NCBI GenBank assembly: GCA_040767925.1
Contig: JAXGNN010000003.1
Location: 310,001 to 374,000 of the forward strand
Origin: Phil1 sp040767925
GTDB lineage: Bacteria; Bacillota; Clostridia; Christensenellales; CAG-138
Length of the DNA: 64,000 bases
Direction of reading: 5' to 3'
Made by a program: the position numbers and the translations under genes
Part shown: positions 26,486-35,342 of the stretch, one piece after another
Numbering within the stretch: position 1 is the stretch's first letter
Layout: the number at the start of each line of letters is the position of its first letter
The notes under the pieces: model-generated
Databases searched by the model: none
Told to the model about the DNA's origin: nothing
Seen by the model: only the letters and a program-made list of their open reading frames with translations

Positions 26486-27469
26486 TTACAGGCTGATTTC
26501 CCCGCAAAGGTCGCTTTGCATGATGCGGCGCACTCCCTCGATCTCTCCCGTGTGGCCGAGCGCGTACATCAGCTTCGTCACGGCGGCCTCCGTGGTCATG
26601 TCGCGCGCGGAGATCACGCCCGCCTCGCGCAAAGGCCCCGACACCTCGTAGATGTCGGGAGAGCTCGCCTCATAGAGGCATTGGGATGCGAGCAGCACGG
26701 GAATGCCCGCGCTGATGAGCTTTTTGATGCTCACCGCGTGGTCGCGCCTGAAATTGTGCACGCCGCCGAGGCCGAACGCCTCCACGACGACACCCTTCGC
26801 CCCGCAGTCGATCAGGCATTCGATGGTCGAGGGCATCGCGCCGGGGATGAGCTTCACGAGCGCCACGCGCGGCTCGATATCCAGGAAAAACGCATGCTTC
26901 CCGCACGGCGGCCGGACGGGGGCGACCCGCCTGAAAGCGCCGTCCTCGAAGACCGCGATGTCGGGCGAGTTGATCGATTCGAACGCGTTGTAGCTCATGG
27001 TGCGGGTTTTGACCGCGCGGCAGCCCTTGATGACATGCTTTCCGAAGCAGATGTATACCCCGCCCTCGAGCCTGCCCGCCGCCTCGATCGCCTCCCTGAG
27101 GTTGTCGGGCCCGTCGGAGCCGTCCGCGGCGATCGGCTTCTGCGCGCCCGTGAGCACCACGGGCACGGGGAGGTTCAGGAGCATGAAAGAGAGCATGGAC
27201 GCCGTGTACGCCATGGTGTCCGTGCCGTGGGTGATGACGACGCCGTCGAAATCCCGCGCGGACTTGTTTGCTTTCTCCGCGATGCGGCACCATTCCTCGG
27301 GCTGTATGTTGGACGAATCCATGCTGAACAGGTCGACGCAGTCGATCCCGGCATCCTGCGCGCCGATGAAGCTTAAAAGCTCCTTCGCGCCGAGCGTGGG
27401 CATGAGGCCGAACGGCCCGGGCGTGCAGGCGATGGTGCCTCCGGTTGAAATCAGGCGAAGCTTTTTCAC
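26486..27469 (-). CDS. ansA: L-asparaginase, type I
   Basis: A 327-residue amidohydrolase converting asparagine to aspartate and ammonia. The two catalytic threonine motifs are seen: STGGTIAC near residue 8 and VITHGTDTM near 82, followed by TGAQKP and SDGPDNL. No signal peptide, so it is cytoplasmic. The GTG at 27467-27469 overlaps the patB stop (GTGA) and has GGAG eight bases before it. Cotranscribed with the aminotransferase-like gene. Confidence 0.93.
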   Translation of the reverse strand: MKKLRLISTGGTIACTPGPFGLMPTLGAKELLSFIGAQDAGIDCVDLFSMDSSNIQPEEWCRIAEKANKSARDFDGVVITHGTDTMAYTASMLSFMLLNLPVPVVLTGAQKPIAADGSDGPDNLREAIEAAGRLEGGVYICFGKHVIKGCRAVKTRTMSYNAFESINSPDIAVFEDGAFRRVAPVRPPCGKHAFFLDIEPRVALVKLIPGAMPSTIECLIDCGAKGVVVEAFGLGGVHNFRRDHAVSIKKLISAGIPVLLASQCLYEASSPDIYEVSGPLREAGVISARDMTTEAAVTKLMYALGHTGEIEGVRRIMQSDLCGEISL

Positions 27470-28659
27470 GAAGCCGTCTCCCCCCACCCCCGCGTATACC
27501 CGTCCACCGCGCGGGCGAGGCGCTCGAGGGATTCCAAAAGCGTCTTTCTCGGCAGGGCGACGTTTACGCGGGCGAAGCCCGAGCCGCCGAGGCCGAACCA
27601 TTCCCCCATCATCAGGGATAGCCCGGCGCTTTCGCAAAGATCCCTCAGTTCGGGGTCGGAAAGGCCGAGCGCGCGCATGTCGACCCACGCGAGGTAGGTC
27701 CCCTCCGCGCGGACGCAGCTCAAGAGAGGGAGTCTCTTTTCAATGAAATCGTACAGGCAGGCGAAGTTCTCCGCGAGATACGCGTTGAGCGCGTCGAGCC
27801 AGCCGTCGCACTCCGTATGCGCGGCGATGGAGGCCGCGCGGGCGAAATAATTGAGGCCGAGCGCGTTGTCGATTTCCTGCCGCGCGGCGAACCTTTGCCG
27901 CAGCCCGGCGTCCGGTATGACGATATCCGAGCAGGCGAGTCCCGCGAGGTTGAAGGTTTTGCTCATCGCCATGCAGACGACGCAGTTGTGTTTCGCCGCG
28001 GGGACGTTGAGCATCGAGGCGTGCCGATGGCCCGGGAAGACGATGTCCGCATGGATCTCGTCCGAAACGATGGCGACGCCGTGCGACGCGCAGATGGAAG
28101 CGAGCCGCGCGAGCTCGTCCTCAGACCACACGCGCCCCGCGGGGTTGTGCGGGCTGCAGAGAATGAAGAGCTTCGCCTCCTCGCGCGCGCAGAGGCGCTC
28201 GAACTCGGAAAAGTTGATCTCATAGCGGCCGTTCGTGAGGATGAGCTGGTTTAGAAGCGGCTTCCTGCCGTTGATTTCGATGGCCTCGAGGAAGGGGGCG
28301 TATACGGGCGGCTGTATGACGATCGCGTCGCCCGGATTTGTCAGCGCGCGGATCGCGACGCCGAGCGCGCTGACGACCCCGTTGGTGACGAGCAGCCACT
28401 CCCGCTCGATCTCGCAGCCGTGCCTTCTTTTGAGAAAGCCCGCGACCGCCTCGCAATACGCGCCGTCGGCGTGCGTATAGCCGTAAACGCCGTGATCCGC
28501 CGCGCGCTTCACCGCCGCCGTAACCTCGGGCGGGCAGCGGAATTCCATGTCCGCGACGGAAAGCGGCACATAGCCCGCCTCCTTCACCGCCTTGGCTCTA
28601 TGTTCCCACTTGGACGAGCCTGTGCCCGTCCGGTCCACGAATGCGTCGAAATCGTACAT
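27466..28659 (-). CDS. PatB/MalY-type PLP C-S lyase or aminotransferase
   Basis: A 397-residue fold-type I PLP enzyme. Family marks: PLSVADMEFRCPP near the N-terminus, CSPHNPAGRVW, SDEIHADIVF, and the PLP lysine in MAMSKTFNLAGL. Relatives are cystathionine beta-lyases (PatB, MalY) or aminotransferases, and the choice cannot be made from sequence. The ATG at 28657-28659 follows AAGGAG by eight bases. It leads a two-gene operon with the asparaginase. Confidence 0.88.
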   Translation of the reverse strand: MYDFDAFVDRTGTGSSKWEHRAKAVKEAGYVPLSVADMEFRCPPEVTAAVKRAADHGVYGYTHADGAYCEAVAGFLKRRHGCEIEREWLLVTNGVVSALGVAIRALTNPGDAIVIQPPVYAPFLEAIEINGRKPLLNQLILTNGRYEINFSEFERLCAREEAKLFILCSPHNPAGRVWSEDELARLASICASHGVAIVSDEIHADIVFPGHRHASMLNVPAAKHNCVVCMAMSKTFNLAGLACSDIVIPDAGLRQRFAARQEIDNALGLNYFARAASIAAHTECDGWLDALNAYLAENFACLYDFIEKRLPLLSCVRAEGTYLAWVDMRALGLSDPELRDLCESAGLSLMMGEWFGLGGSGFARVNVALPRKTLLESLERLARAVDGYTRGWGETAS

Positions 28660-28689
28660 GTACGAAGCTCCTTTTTTCATATCAGCATT

Positions 28690-28717
28690 ATTTTAGCATA
28701 ACCCTTTCAAAAGGCAA
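28690..28717 (-). promoter_or_regulatory. Promoter of the patB-asparaginase operon
   Basis: TTGCCT (28712-28717), 16 bp, TAAAAT (28690-28695) on the minus strand. Confidence 0.55.
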
Positions 28718-28725
28718 TAAGCGCG

Positions 28726-28754
28726 TTGCGCAGCTTTGGCGAAATTGGTATAAT
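28726..28754 (+). promoter_or_regulatory. Promoter of the MFS transporter gene
   Basis: TTGCGC (28726-28731), 17 bp, TATAAT (28749-28754). It diverges from the patB promoter with only eight bases between the two -35 elements. Confidence 0.65.
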
Positions 28755-28793
28755 ATATATCAACACATCCATTCCATCACCCGGAGGTAAAAA

Positions 28794-30179
28794 ATGAAGC
28801 TCAATTATAAACGGACCTTCCTCGTGGGCCTGGCCTTCTTTTCCATTTCAGCGTTCTGGCAGATGTATGATTTTGTCATCCCCCTGATTCTGCGGGATAC
28901 ATATGCGCTGAACAATAAAGATTCCGGCCTCGTGATGGGTTTGGATAATCTGCTCGCCTTGTTCCTGCTGCCGCTGTTCGGCGCTTTGTCAGACAAGAAG
29001 GGAACGCGTATGCCCTTTATCGTGTTCGGCACGGCGGTCGCGTCCGTCATCATGATGTTCATCCCCATTTTGCAGAACAACACCGTGACGCTCTCCCAAT
29101 CCGCAGCCACCTCCCTGATTTCGCTTGTTCCGGCATGGCAGGGCAGCTTCGCGCTCGTGTCCCAGATCATATCGCTGGCATTCTTCTTCCTCGTGCTTGG
29201 CGCGTTGCTCGTTTCGATGGGCGTCTACCGTTCCCCCGCCGTCGCGCTGATGGCGGATGTGACGCCAAAGCCGCTTCGCAGCCAGGGCAACGCGGTCATC
29301 AACCTCATGGGCGCGTTCGGCGGCGTTTACACGCTTGGCATGATACAGTTCGCCGTCAGGAAGAACCCGGACGGCAGCATGAACTACCTCTTCCTTTTCC
29401 TTGCGGTGGCGCTTCTGATGGTAACGGCGGTCGGCATACTGCTGGCAACGCTTCGGGAAAAGAAGCTCGTTCAGGAGATGAAGGACATCAACTACGGCGT
29501 ATCCCCGGAGGAAGACCAGGGCAAAGCGGAGATCATCGGTGGCAAGGAAAAACTGCCCGCGCCGGTTTTCGTAAGCCTCCTACTGATACTTGGGACGATC
29601 GGCCTCTGGTTCCTGGGCTATAACGCGGTGACGACGTTCTTCTCGCGTTACGCAACGGAAATCTGGGTAACCGGCGACGAAGGGCTCAGCCAGGCTTCAC
29701 GCTGCCTGATGGTGGCGACCATCGCCGCAGTGCTTTCCTATATGCCTATCAGCTTTTTGAGCGCAAAGCTCGGCCGCAAGAATATGATCCGGATCAGGCT
29801 GATCGTCGCAGCCGCCTGCTTTGCCTTCGCGACCTTCTATGCGGGCGAATTCACGTTCTTCCTCTACATCGTGTTCGCGATCGTCGGCTTCGCGCAGGCA
29901 TCCGTCACGGTCAACACCTTCCCGATGGTGTGGGAGATCAGCCGCGTGGGCAACGTGGGCAAATATACAGGATTTTATTACACCGTTTCCATGGCGGTGC
30001 AGACCGTAACGCCGTTCATCGTGGGCATATTCCTCGATTGGCTCGGCTATCGCGCGCTCTTCCCCTACGGCTTCCTGTTCGTGCTGCTCGCGCTCATCCC
30101 CATCAGCCTCGCCAAGCACGGCGACAACAAGCCCGTCCCCCCTAAGAAGAAGCTCGAGGCGTTCGACGTGGACGATTGA
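28794..30179 (+). CDS. MFS transporter, sugar/GPH-like
   Basis: A 461-residue membrane protein with about twelve hydrophobic helices and the MFS loop motif GALSDKKGTRMPFI between helices 2 and 3. A second SPAVALMADVTPKPLRSQGNA segment resembles glycoside-pentoside-hexuronide and sucrose carriers. The C-terminus is charged (KKKLEAFDVDD). GGAGG seven bases before the ATG. Probably imports a small sugar or glycoside, but the substrate is not evident; the next gene is a methyltransferase, not a catabolic enzyme. Confidence 0.83.
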   Translation: MKLNYKRTFLVGLAFFSISAFWQMYDFVIPLILRDTYALNNKDSGLVMGLDNLLALFLLPLFGALSDKKGTRMPFIVFGTAVASVIMMFIPILQNNTVTLSQSAATSLISLVPAWQGSFALVSQIISLAFFFLVLGALLVSMGVYRSPAVALMADVTPKPLRSQGNAVINLMGAFGGVYTLGMIQFAVRKNPDGSMNYLFLFLAVALLMVTAVGILLATLREKKLVQEMKDINYGVSPEEDQGKAEIIGGKEKLPAPVFVSLLLILGTIGLWFLGYNAVTTFFSRYATEIWVTGDEGLSQASRCLMVATIAAVLSYMPISFLSAKLGRKNMIRIRLIVAAACFAFATFYAGEFTFFLYIVFAIVGFAQASVTVNTFPMVWEISRVGNVGKYTGFYYTVSMAVQTVTPFIVGIFLDWLGYRALFPYGFLFVLLALIPISLAKHGDNKPVPPKKKLEAFDVDD

Positions 30180-30234
30180 GGTTTTTCCACAAAGGCTCCG
30201 CCGATTGGGCGAATACTCATATGATGGGAATCCG

Positions 30235-30279
30235 AGAACGTCGACGATCCGCCTTTCTCAGACAGGCCGTCGACGTTCT
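30235..30279. repeat. Stem-loop between MFS and methyltransferase genes
   Basis: A 12-bp perfect inverted repeat (AGAACGTCGACG at 30235-30246 with 30268-30279) encloses a smaller GCCT/AGGC stem. No T-run follows, so it is not a standard terminator; it could be an operator, a processing site, or a weak terminator. Confidence 0.5.
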
Positions 30280-30317
30280 ATGCGAATCATTCCGGCTTCA
30301 TACAAGGAGGATCCTCC

Positions 30318-30869
30318 ATGAACATCGTGATAAACAAAGGACTGCAGGGAAGCATCCTTGATGTTGGCGGCGGCGGCGAAGGCGTTATCGGGCGGGTGTA
30401 CGGCGGGCAGGTCGTCGCGATCGATAATCGCCAGGAAGAGCTTGACGAAGCGCCCGACGGATTCGAGAAAATGCTCATGGACGCGGCATGCCTTGATTTT
30501 TCGGATGAGCGTTTCGATCATGTCACCTTCTTCTATTCGCTGATGTACATGGGAAGGGAAACGCAGAAAAAGGCAATCGGCGAAGCCGCCCGGGTGCTTT
30601 GTGCGGGCGGCAGCCTCCACATTTGGGACGCGGAAATCCGGCTCGCATATCCGGAGCCATTCGTCGCCGAACTCGATATCGACGCATCCGGCGATCCGAT
30701 TCACACCGCATATGGAATCGTAAAATACGACGCGGCGCAGGACAGCAATACCTTCATTCACCTTTGTCAGGCACAGGACCTGCATATAAGCGCCGCCCGT
30801 TCCGAAGAAGGCCACTTTTACCTGCGCTTCACAAAAGGCGCCGGACGCTCAGAGCAGGCAATTGAGTAA
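30318..30869 (+). CDS. Class I SAM-dependent methyltransferase
   Basis: A 183-residue Rossmann methyltransferase: SAM motif LDVGGGGEGVIGR near residue 14, acidic motif II VVAIDNRQEEL, motif III DAACLDFSDERFDHVTFF, and IGEAARVLCAGGSLHIWD. The substrate is unknown. AAGGAGG lies seven bases before the ATG. It follows the MFS gene by 138 bases with an intervening hairpin and is closed by a terminator. Confidence 0.82.
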   Translation: MNIVINKGLQGSILDVGGGGEGVIGRVYGGQVVAIDNRQEELDEAPDGFEKMLMDAACLDFSDERFDHVTFFYSLMYMGRETQKKAIGEAARVLCAGGSLHIWDAEIRLAYPEPFVAELDIDASGDPIHTAYGIVKYDAAQDSNTFIHLCQAQDLHISAARSEEGHFYLRFTKGAGRSEQAIE

Positions 30870-30935
30870 ACCATAGCCTTCCTGCGAACACCCACGGTCA
30901 GACAAGGCATGGAGAACCTTCTATAACATGAAACG

Positions 30936-30972
30936 GAGAAGCACTTTTGGAAATCAACCGCAAGTGCTTCTC
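30936..30972 (+). terminator. Terminator of the methyltransferase gene
   Basis: An 11-bp stem (30936-30946 with 30962-30972) with a 15-base loop, followed by TATTTTAT. Confidence 0.7.
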
Positions 30973-30990
30973 TATTTTATGTAATCCGGT

Positions 30991-31602
30991 AGCAAATTGA
31001 AGTTCGCCAGCTTCGCTTTATGCTCATAATGGGCTGATTGGCAACTTCAACTTAAACTAGCCATTATAAACATAATGCGAATTTGGTTCACCTGCGTATT
31101 TTAAGTGCCAATATATCGTCAGAACCAGAGGGTGAATAGAACAAGCAGAAATCACTGCGCACTACAATGATATTTTACCGTTCAATAACGATTGTACACT
31201 CTGTCGCTAAAGCCGTAATCGTTGCAACGGCGGCAAAAATAGGAGCTAATGCGATACCGACTACGCCGACGGTTAATGGAAAGCTTAGAATTTCCTTATG
31301 ATCTTTATCCATTATTGTAACTTTTCTCGCGTTCCCTTCACGGATGATTTCCTTGATCTTTTCCATCAAGTCTTCACCATTTATCCTAAACTCTTCTGTT
31401 TTCTTTTCCTCGTTCATAATACCTGCCTCCTTGATTTTGACGAGTTTCCCATTATGGTACAAATCTACCATTGGGTGAACCGCGTGTTATTGCTATTATA
31501 TAGCATTCGCAAGCAAATCAATAGATTCCCATTATATAAATAATCCGCAGTTCAAAACTGTCCGACAAACTCCATTTATCTACGTTAGACAGCAAATTGA
31601 AG
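30991..31602. repeat. AT-rich islet bounded by 12-bp direct repeats
   Basis: AGCAAATTGAAG occurs at 30991-31002 and 31591-31602. The left copy starts an imperfect stem-loop (TTGAAGTTCGCCA pairing with TGGCAACTTCAA). An inner inverted pair GGTTCACC (31085-31092) and GGTGAACC (31474-31481) brackets the DUF4342 gene. Base composition is clearly more AT-rich than the flanks. This suggests a small insertion; no transposase is present. Apart from the DUF4342 gene no other gene was seen. Confidence 0.5.
31175..31417 (-). CDS. DUF4342 domain protein
   Basis: An 80-residue protein: a charged N-terminal half (MEKIKEIIREGNARKVTIMD) and a C-terminal hydrophobic, glycine-bearing stretch (FPLTVGVVGIALAPIFAAVA) long enough for one membrane helix. 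This matches the DUF4342 pattern, whose function is not known. GGAGG eight bases before the ATG at 31415-31417 rules out the longer reading frame. It sits alone inside an AT-rich islet bounded by direct repeats, so horizontal arrival is possible. Confidence 0.78.
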   Translation of the reverse strand: MNEEKKTEEFRINGEDLMEKIKEIIREGNARKVTIMDKDHKEILSFPLTVGVVGIALAPIFAAVATITALATECTIVIER

Positions 31603-31661
31603 CCATCACATAACGTGTGGATCAAATCAAGCAATAGAAGATGATGGATACTGTTCTGCTC

Positions 31662-32858
31662 TCAGCCGCAGAAATCCTCCGCGATGCCGATATAGGCGCG
31701 GTAGCTCCGCTCCATCGCCTCGAGGGTGATGTATTCCTCCTTCGAATGGGCGAACTCCATCCAGCCGGGGCCATAGACGACGACGGGCATCTTCGCGTAG
31801 TAAGCGATCAGGCCCGCGTCCGTCCAGCACGGACAGCCGATGAGCTCGGCCTCGGTTCCGAGCGCCTTCTCGAAGCCGCGCTTGACGCTTTGTATGAACG
31901 GGTCGCCCGGGTCCTGGATGAAGCCCTGGTGCACATAGCCCTTTTCCATGACGCTCGACTCGAGCACCTTCATCGTGCACTTGAAGTCCGGGTCCTCGGC
32001 GGCAAGATCGTCGAGGATCGCCTGCAGCTCCGCGCAGCAGGATTCATACGTTTCAAGCCGCGGCATGAAGCGCCGGTCGAGCTGCACATAGCACTCCCCC
32101 GCGACGGTGGAAAGCTGCGTGCCGCCGTGTATGACGCCGATGTTCATCGTGCTCTCCCCGACGAGCGGGAGCGCGCGCTTCTCAAGCTCCGGCGCGAGGC
32201 GCTCGTTGACCGCGTCGATGAATTTGACCGCCTTGAATATGGCGTTTACGCCCTCCTTGTAAGCGCCCCCGTGCACCGTGCGCCCCTTGAAATCGAACTG
32301 GTACCACTCGAGCCCCTTCTGGACGATGGCGATCTTATCCCGGCCAAGCGGCTCGCCGACCACGGCGGCGTCCGCGCGGATGCCGTCCTCGATCATATGG
32401 ATGGCGCCGAGGCTCCCCTCCTCTTCGTCGGCCACGGCGCAGTAGAGCACGTCGCCTTTTAGCTGTGCGCCGCTGCGCTTGATGGCGATGAGCGCCGCCA
32501 TCATGACTGCGAGGGGGCCCTTCATGTCGGAGGTGCCGCGCCCGTGGATCTTCCCTTCCCCGTCCATCCACGGCTCAAAGGCCTTCTCCATGCCGTAGGC
32601 GGGGACGGTGTCCATATGGCCGTTGAACATGAGCGACTTGCCGCCGCCCGTGCCGCGAAGGGTCGCGTACACGTTGCACCGGCCGTCGCGCAGCGGCGCG
32701 ATGCGGCACTCGATGCCCTCCCCGTCGAACACGCCCTTTAGATACCTTCCCACCTCTGCCTCCTGGTTCGCAAGGCCGCTGTAGGAGGGGATCGAAACGA
32801 GGTCCGTCATCCACTTCAGGATTTCTTCCGGTTTGACAAATTCAGATATGCTTTTCAT
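31662..32858 (-). CDS. M20-family peptidase/deacylase (ArgE/DapE type)
   Basis: A 398-residue metallohydrolase with the M20 pattern: FNGHMDTVP (about 79), GRGTSDMKG (about 107), the catalytic and metal glutamates in VADEEEGS (about 142), and a lid domain. Members include acetylornithine deacetylase, succinyl-diaminopimelate desuccinylase and dipeptidases; the substrate is not decided here. It follows ybaK by about 100 bases holding two hairpins (32901-32922 and 32934-32960), so it may be only partly cotranscribed with it. Confidence 0.85.
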   Translation of the reverse strand: MKSISEFVKPEEILKWMTDLVSIPSYSGLANQEAEVGRYLKGVFDGEGIECRIAPLRDGRCNVYATLRGTGGGKSLMFNGHMDTVPAYGMEKAFEPWMDGEGKIHGRGTSDMKGPLAVMMAALIAIKRSGAQLKGDVLYCAVADEEEGSLGAIHMIEDGIRADAAVVGEPLGRDKIAIVQKGLEWYQFDFKGRTVHGGAYKEGVNAIFKAVKFIDAVNERLAPELEKRALPLVGESTMNIGVIHGGTQLSTVAGECYVQLDRRFMPRLETYESCCAELQAILDDLAAEDPDFKCTMKVLESSVMEKGYVHQGFIQDPGDPFIQSVKRGFEKALGTEAELIGCPCWTDAGLIAYYAKMPVVVYGPGWMEFAHSKEEYITLEAMERSYRAYIGIAEDFCG

Positions 32859-32957
32859 ATTGCGCTCCTTTCGCGCGGTTCGTGATGTGAACGCCGAAGG
32901 CGGCTCCCGCGACGGGAAGCCGGAAAAGAAAGGCTGACATGGAAAAACCAGCCGCTG

Positions 32958-33443
32958 TCAGGAATTTGCTTCAGTATAATCGATTTGCCTGCAAATGTCT
33001 ATCCATTCCCCGGAAGAACAGCGCGCGAGCTCGTCGCAGGTGAGCTCTATGGCGCTCTTCGCGCTGCCGACGGCCGGGAACACCGTTTTAAAGCGTTTGA
33101 GCGATTCGTCGAGATAGACCTTCACGCCCTCCGGCAGCGCGAAGGGGCAGACGCCGCCCACCGCGTGGCCCGTGAGGGCGACGGCCTCCTCCGGCGCGAG
33201 CATGCGCGCCTTGAAGCCGAAGCGGTCCTTGAAGCGGCGGTTGTCGACGCGCACGTCCCCCGCCGTGACGACGACCATGCACGAATCCCCGTCGCGGAAG
33301 GAGAGGGACTTTGCGATGCGCGCCTCCTCCACGCCCACCGCGAGCGCGGCGAGACCGACCGTAGCGCTTGAAACCTCAAACTCGCGAATGCGCTCCGCAA
33401 CACCGAAGCGCATGAGATACAATCTCACTTTTTCAACGGACAT
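32958..33443 (-). CDS. YbaK/EbsC-type aminoacyl-tRNA deacylase
   Basis: A 161-residue protein of the YbaK/ProX editing family, which hydrolyses mischarged aminoacyl-tRNA such as Cys-tRNA(Pro). Family marks are the KSLSF segment, the VDNRRFKDRFG region, and TGHAVGGVCPFALPEGVKVYLD, the conserved GxxxGGxxPxG-like loop. It starts six bases after the preceding gene's stop, suggesting cotranscription. Which tRNA it edits is unknown. Confidence 0.88.
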   Translation of the reverse strand: MSVEKVRLYLMRFGVAERIREFEVSSATVGLAALAVGVEEARIAKSLSFRDGDSCMVVVTAGDVRVDNRRFKDRFGFKARMLAPEEAVALTGHAVGGVCPFALPEGVKVYLDESLKRFKTVFPAVGSAKSAIELTCDELARCSSGEWIDICRQIDYTEANS

Positions 33444-33449
33444 CCCCTG

Positions 33450-33950
33450 CTATTTCTCCTTCCCGGGCCGGACATAGCCCATTTCCTGCAAAAGCCCGCC
33501 AAGCAGGAAAAGACGCTCGCTCACGAGCTCGTCGTCCTTCGCCATGGCGTTGAGCATCAGTTCCACATCCTCGTCGATATGCTCGTTCTCCGCGCAGATT
33601 TCAACCGTCATCGCGTCCCCCTGGAGCCCGATGCGGTCAATCCTCATATTCTCGGGATCGTAGTGCTTGGGGAAGCGGTAGCTTTCGGCGAAATACTGCT
33701 TCGTGCGGCAGTAAAGGATCGCAAGGTCGAGCACCCTGTGCACGGGCAGCTCCTCCGACAAGCGGGACCACTTCCCCTCGCTCATCCGCCACACCTTCGC
33801 GGACATGTCGAGCGTACCGCGCTCGTTCCACTGCGCCATGCCGATGGAAAGCCCTTTGGCGTTCGAGGCGTAAGCGTACCTGCCGTCTATGTTCTCGTAG
33901 TTCTCAACCACCACGACGGGTTTGTGCTTGAGATAAGCCGGCACCTTCAT
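33450..33950 (-). CDS. Conserved protein of unknown function (DUF6530-like)
   Basis: A 166-residue soluble protein starting MKVPAYLKHKPVVVVENYEN, with a KGLSIGMAQWNERG segment and an acidic helical C-terminal third. I recall similar clostridial proteins under DUF6530 but cannot confirm it here. No catalytic motif stands out. GGAGG eight bases before the ATG at 33948-33950 fixes the start. It leads the ybaK transcript. Confidence 0.65.
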   Translation of the reverse strand: MKVPAYLKHKPVVVVENYENIDGRYAYASNAKGLSIGMAQWNERGTLDMSAKVWRMSEGKWSRLSEELPVHRVLDLAILYCRTKQYFAESYRFPKHYDPENMRIDRIGLQGDAMTVEICAENEHIDEDVELMLNAMAKDDELVSERLFLLGGLLQEMGYVRPGKEK

Positions 33951-34021
33951 ATGATTGTCCTCCAATTCTGTAATCCATAAATATTATAAACCACAAAATT
34001 ACAAAGTCAACCGTTATTTCT

Positions 34022-34669
34022 TCAACTCACGCGCGCCGAGCTGTTGTGCAGCCTGCGCCAGAGCTTCCTGTGGAGGATGAGCAGGTCGCATACGGCGGCC
34101 TTGAGCCCGCGCCGCACGAAATAGTCGTCGTTTTCGGGCGTCGTCGCCCCGGTGGCCTCGATGTAGCGCATCAGGCTGCCCTCGTAGACGCAGTGCCGGT
34201 CGAGCTTTTTCTCGAGCGCGCCGATGCTGGAAACGCCGGCGTCCATATCCAGCAGATACGCCGCGAAGGCCACGCAGGTGTACGCGTCCCGGAGCCGCAC
34301 GCGGCGGCGGAAGGGCAGCGCGAACGCGTCGTAAAGATTGTAGAGCATGCGGCTCGAATGGGTCATGCAATGCTCGATGCGCCCCATCACGCGCGCGTAC
34401 GCCTCCGCGTCGAGCGGCACGCGGCACAGCTTCGCCTGCAAATCCTTGCCGCCGATGAGGAAATGCGAGGGATACTCGCGCGTAAAGCAGCCCGAAAACG
34501 GGGAGTCGTGCCGCTTCCTCGAAAAGGAATACATGGCGTAGAGCGACCCGTCGAGCGCGACGGTCACGTGCGAATACCGGCTGTTGGGAAAAAACACCCG
34601 TATAAAGCGGCCGATCTTCGTATTCTGGCGCGAAAAGAGCACATACAGGCATTTTTCTTCGATCTGCAT
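34022..34669 (-). CDS. Putative papain-like hydrolase, function unknown
   Basis: A 215-residue protein without signal peptide. Two conserved-looking spots are SRYSHVTVALDG (a His on a beta strand) and AYTCVAFAAYLLD (a Cys at the start of a helix). That order resembles circularly permuted papain-like amidases of the YiiX/NlpC type, so a Cys-His hydrolase is suggested but not shown. GGAGG lies seven bases before the ATG at 34667-34669. It is the last gene of the deaminase-HD-papain-like operon, 13 bases after the HD gene. Confidence 0.6.
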   Translation of the reverse strand: MQIEEKCLYVLFSRQNTKIGRFIRVFFPNSRYSHVTVALDGSLYAMYSFSRKRHDSPFSGCFTREYPSHFLIGGKDLQAKLCRVPLDAEAYARVMGRIEHCMTHSSRMLYNLYDAFALPFRRRVRLRDAYTCVAFAAYLLDMDAGVSSIGALEKKLDRHCVYEGSLMRYIEATGATTPENDDYFVRRGLKAAVCDLLILHRKLWRRLHNSSARVS

Positions 34670-34682
34670 ATCCACCCCTCCG

Positions 34683-35342
34683 TTATAGCAGCCTTTGGCC
34701 GTTGATGACAAGTCGGAACGCGAGGCCGAAATACTCCGCCGCGCGGCGGCAGAGTAGCATCCGGCCAAGGAAGATCTCGAAATAATCCATGACGGAGCAG
34801 TAGTGCGCGTCGATGGTCATATCGAGCGCGATGCACCTCTCCTCAAGGTCGATATAGGTTTTTCCCTCGCGCACGGCGGAGTTGACGCGGTCGTGTATGT
34901 CGTACGCGGCGGGGTCCTGCTCGCGCACGCGCGTATAGCGCACGTCCGTCTTGTCCGCGAGGATCAGCGCCGCCGCGACGGCGCTGACGGGCTGCGCCGT
35001 GGCCTCGTCGTGGTTGCCGATGGCGGCGATAATCTTGGCGATCTCCGTCGCGTCGCCGCCGAGCCGGTCGAGGATGCGAAAAGCCATCAACGCGCCGCTC
35101 TGCGCGTGGTCCGCGCGGTTGACGATGTTGCCGATGTCGTGCATCCAGCCGGCGATCTGCGCGAGTTCCGCCTCGCGCTCGTCATAGCCCAGGGTGAGGA
35201 GGATGTATTTCGCCGTGTCCGCAACCCTGCCCACATGGGCGAAGCTGTGCTCCGTGAAACCGAGCGCGGCGAGCAGCGCGTCCGCCTCCGTGATATAGGT
35301 TCTGATGGAAGGGTCCGCCTTGATCTGTTCGAATGTAATCAT
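34683..35342 (-). CDS. HD-domain phosphohydrolase
   Basis: A 219-residue metal-dependent HD-superfamily protein: His in SFAHVGRV, the His-Asp pair in GWMHDIGNI, a further GNHDE, and the closing Asp in ILADKTDVRY. These are the usual metal ligands of nucleotide phosphohydrolases. The substrate is unknown. Its ATG overlaps the stop of the upstream deaminase gene (ATGA at 35339-35342), so a role in purine or nucleotide salvage is plausible. Confidence 0.82.
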   Translation of the reverse strand: MITFEQIKADPSIRTYITEADALLAALGFTEHSFAHVGRVADTAKYILLTLGYDEREAELAQIAGWMHDIGNIVNRADHAQSGALMAFRILDRLGGDATEIAKIIAAIGNHDEATAQPVSAVAAALILADKTDVRYTRVREQDPAAYDIHDRVNSAVREGKTYIDLEERCIALDMTIDAHYCSVMDYFEIFLGRMLLCRRAAEYFGLAFRLVINGQRLL

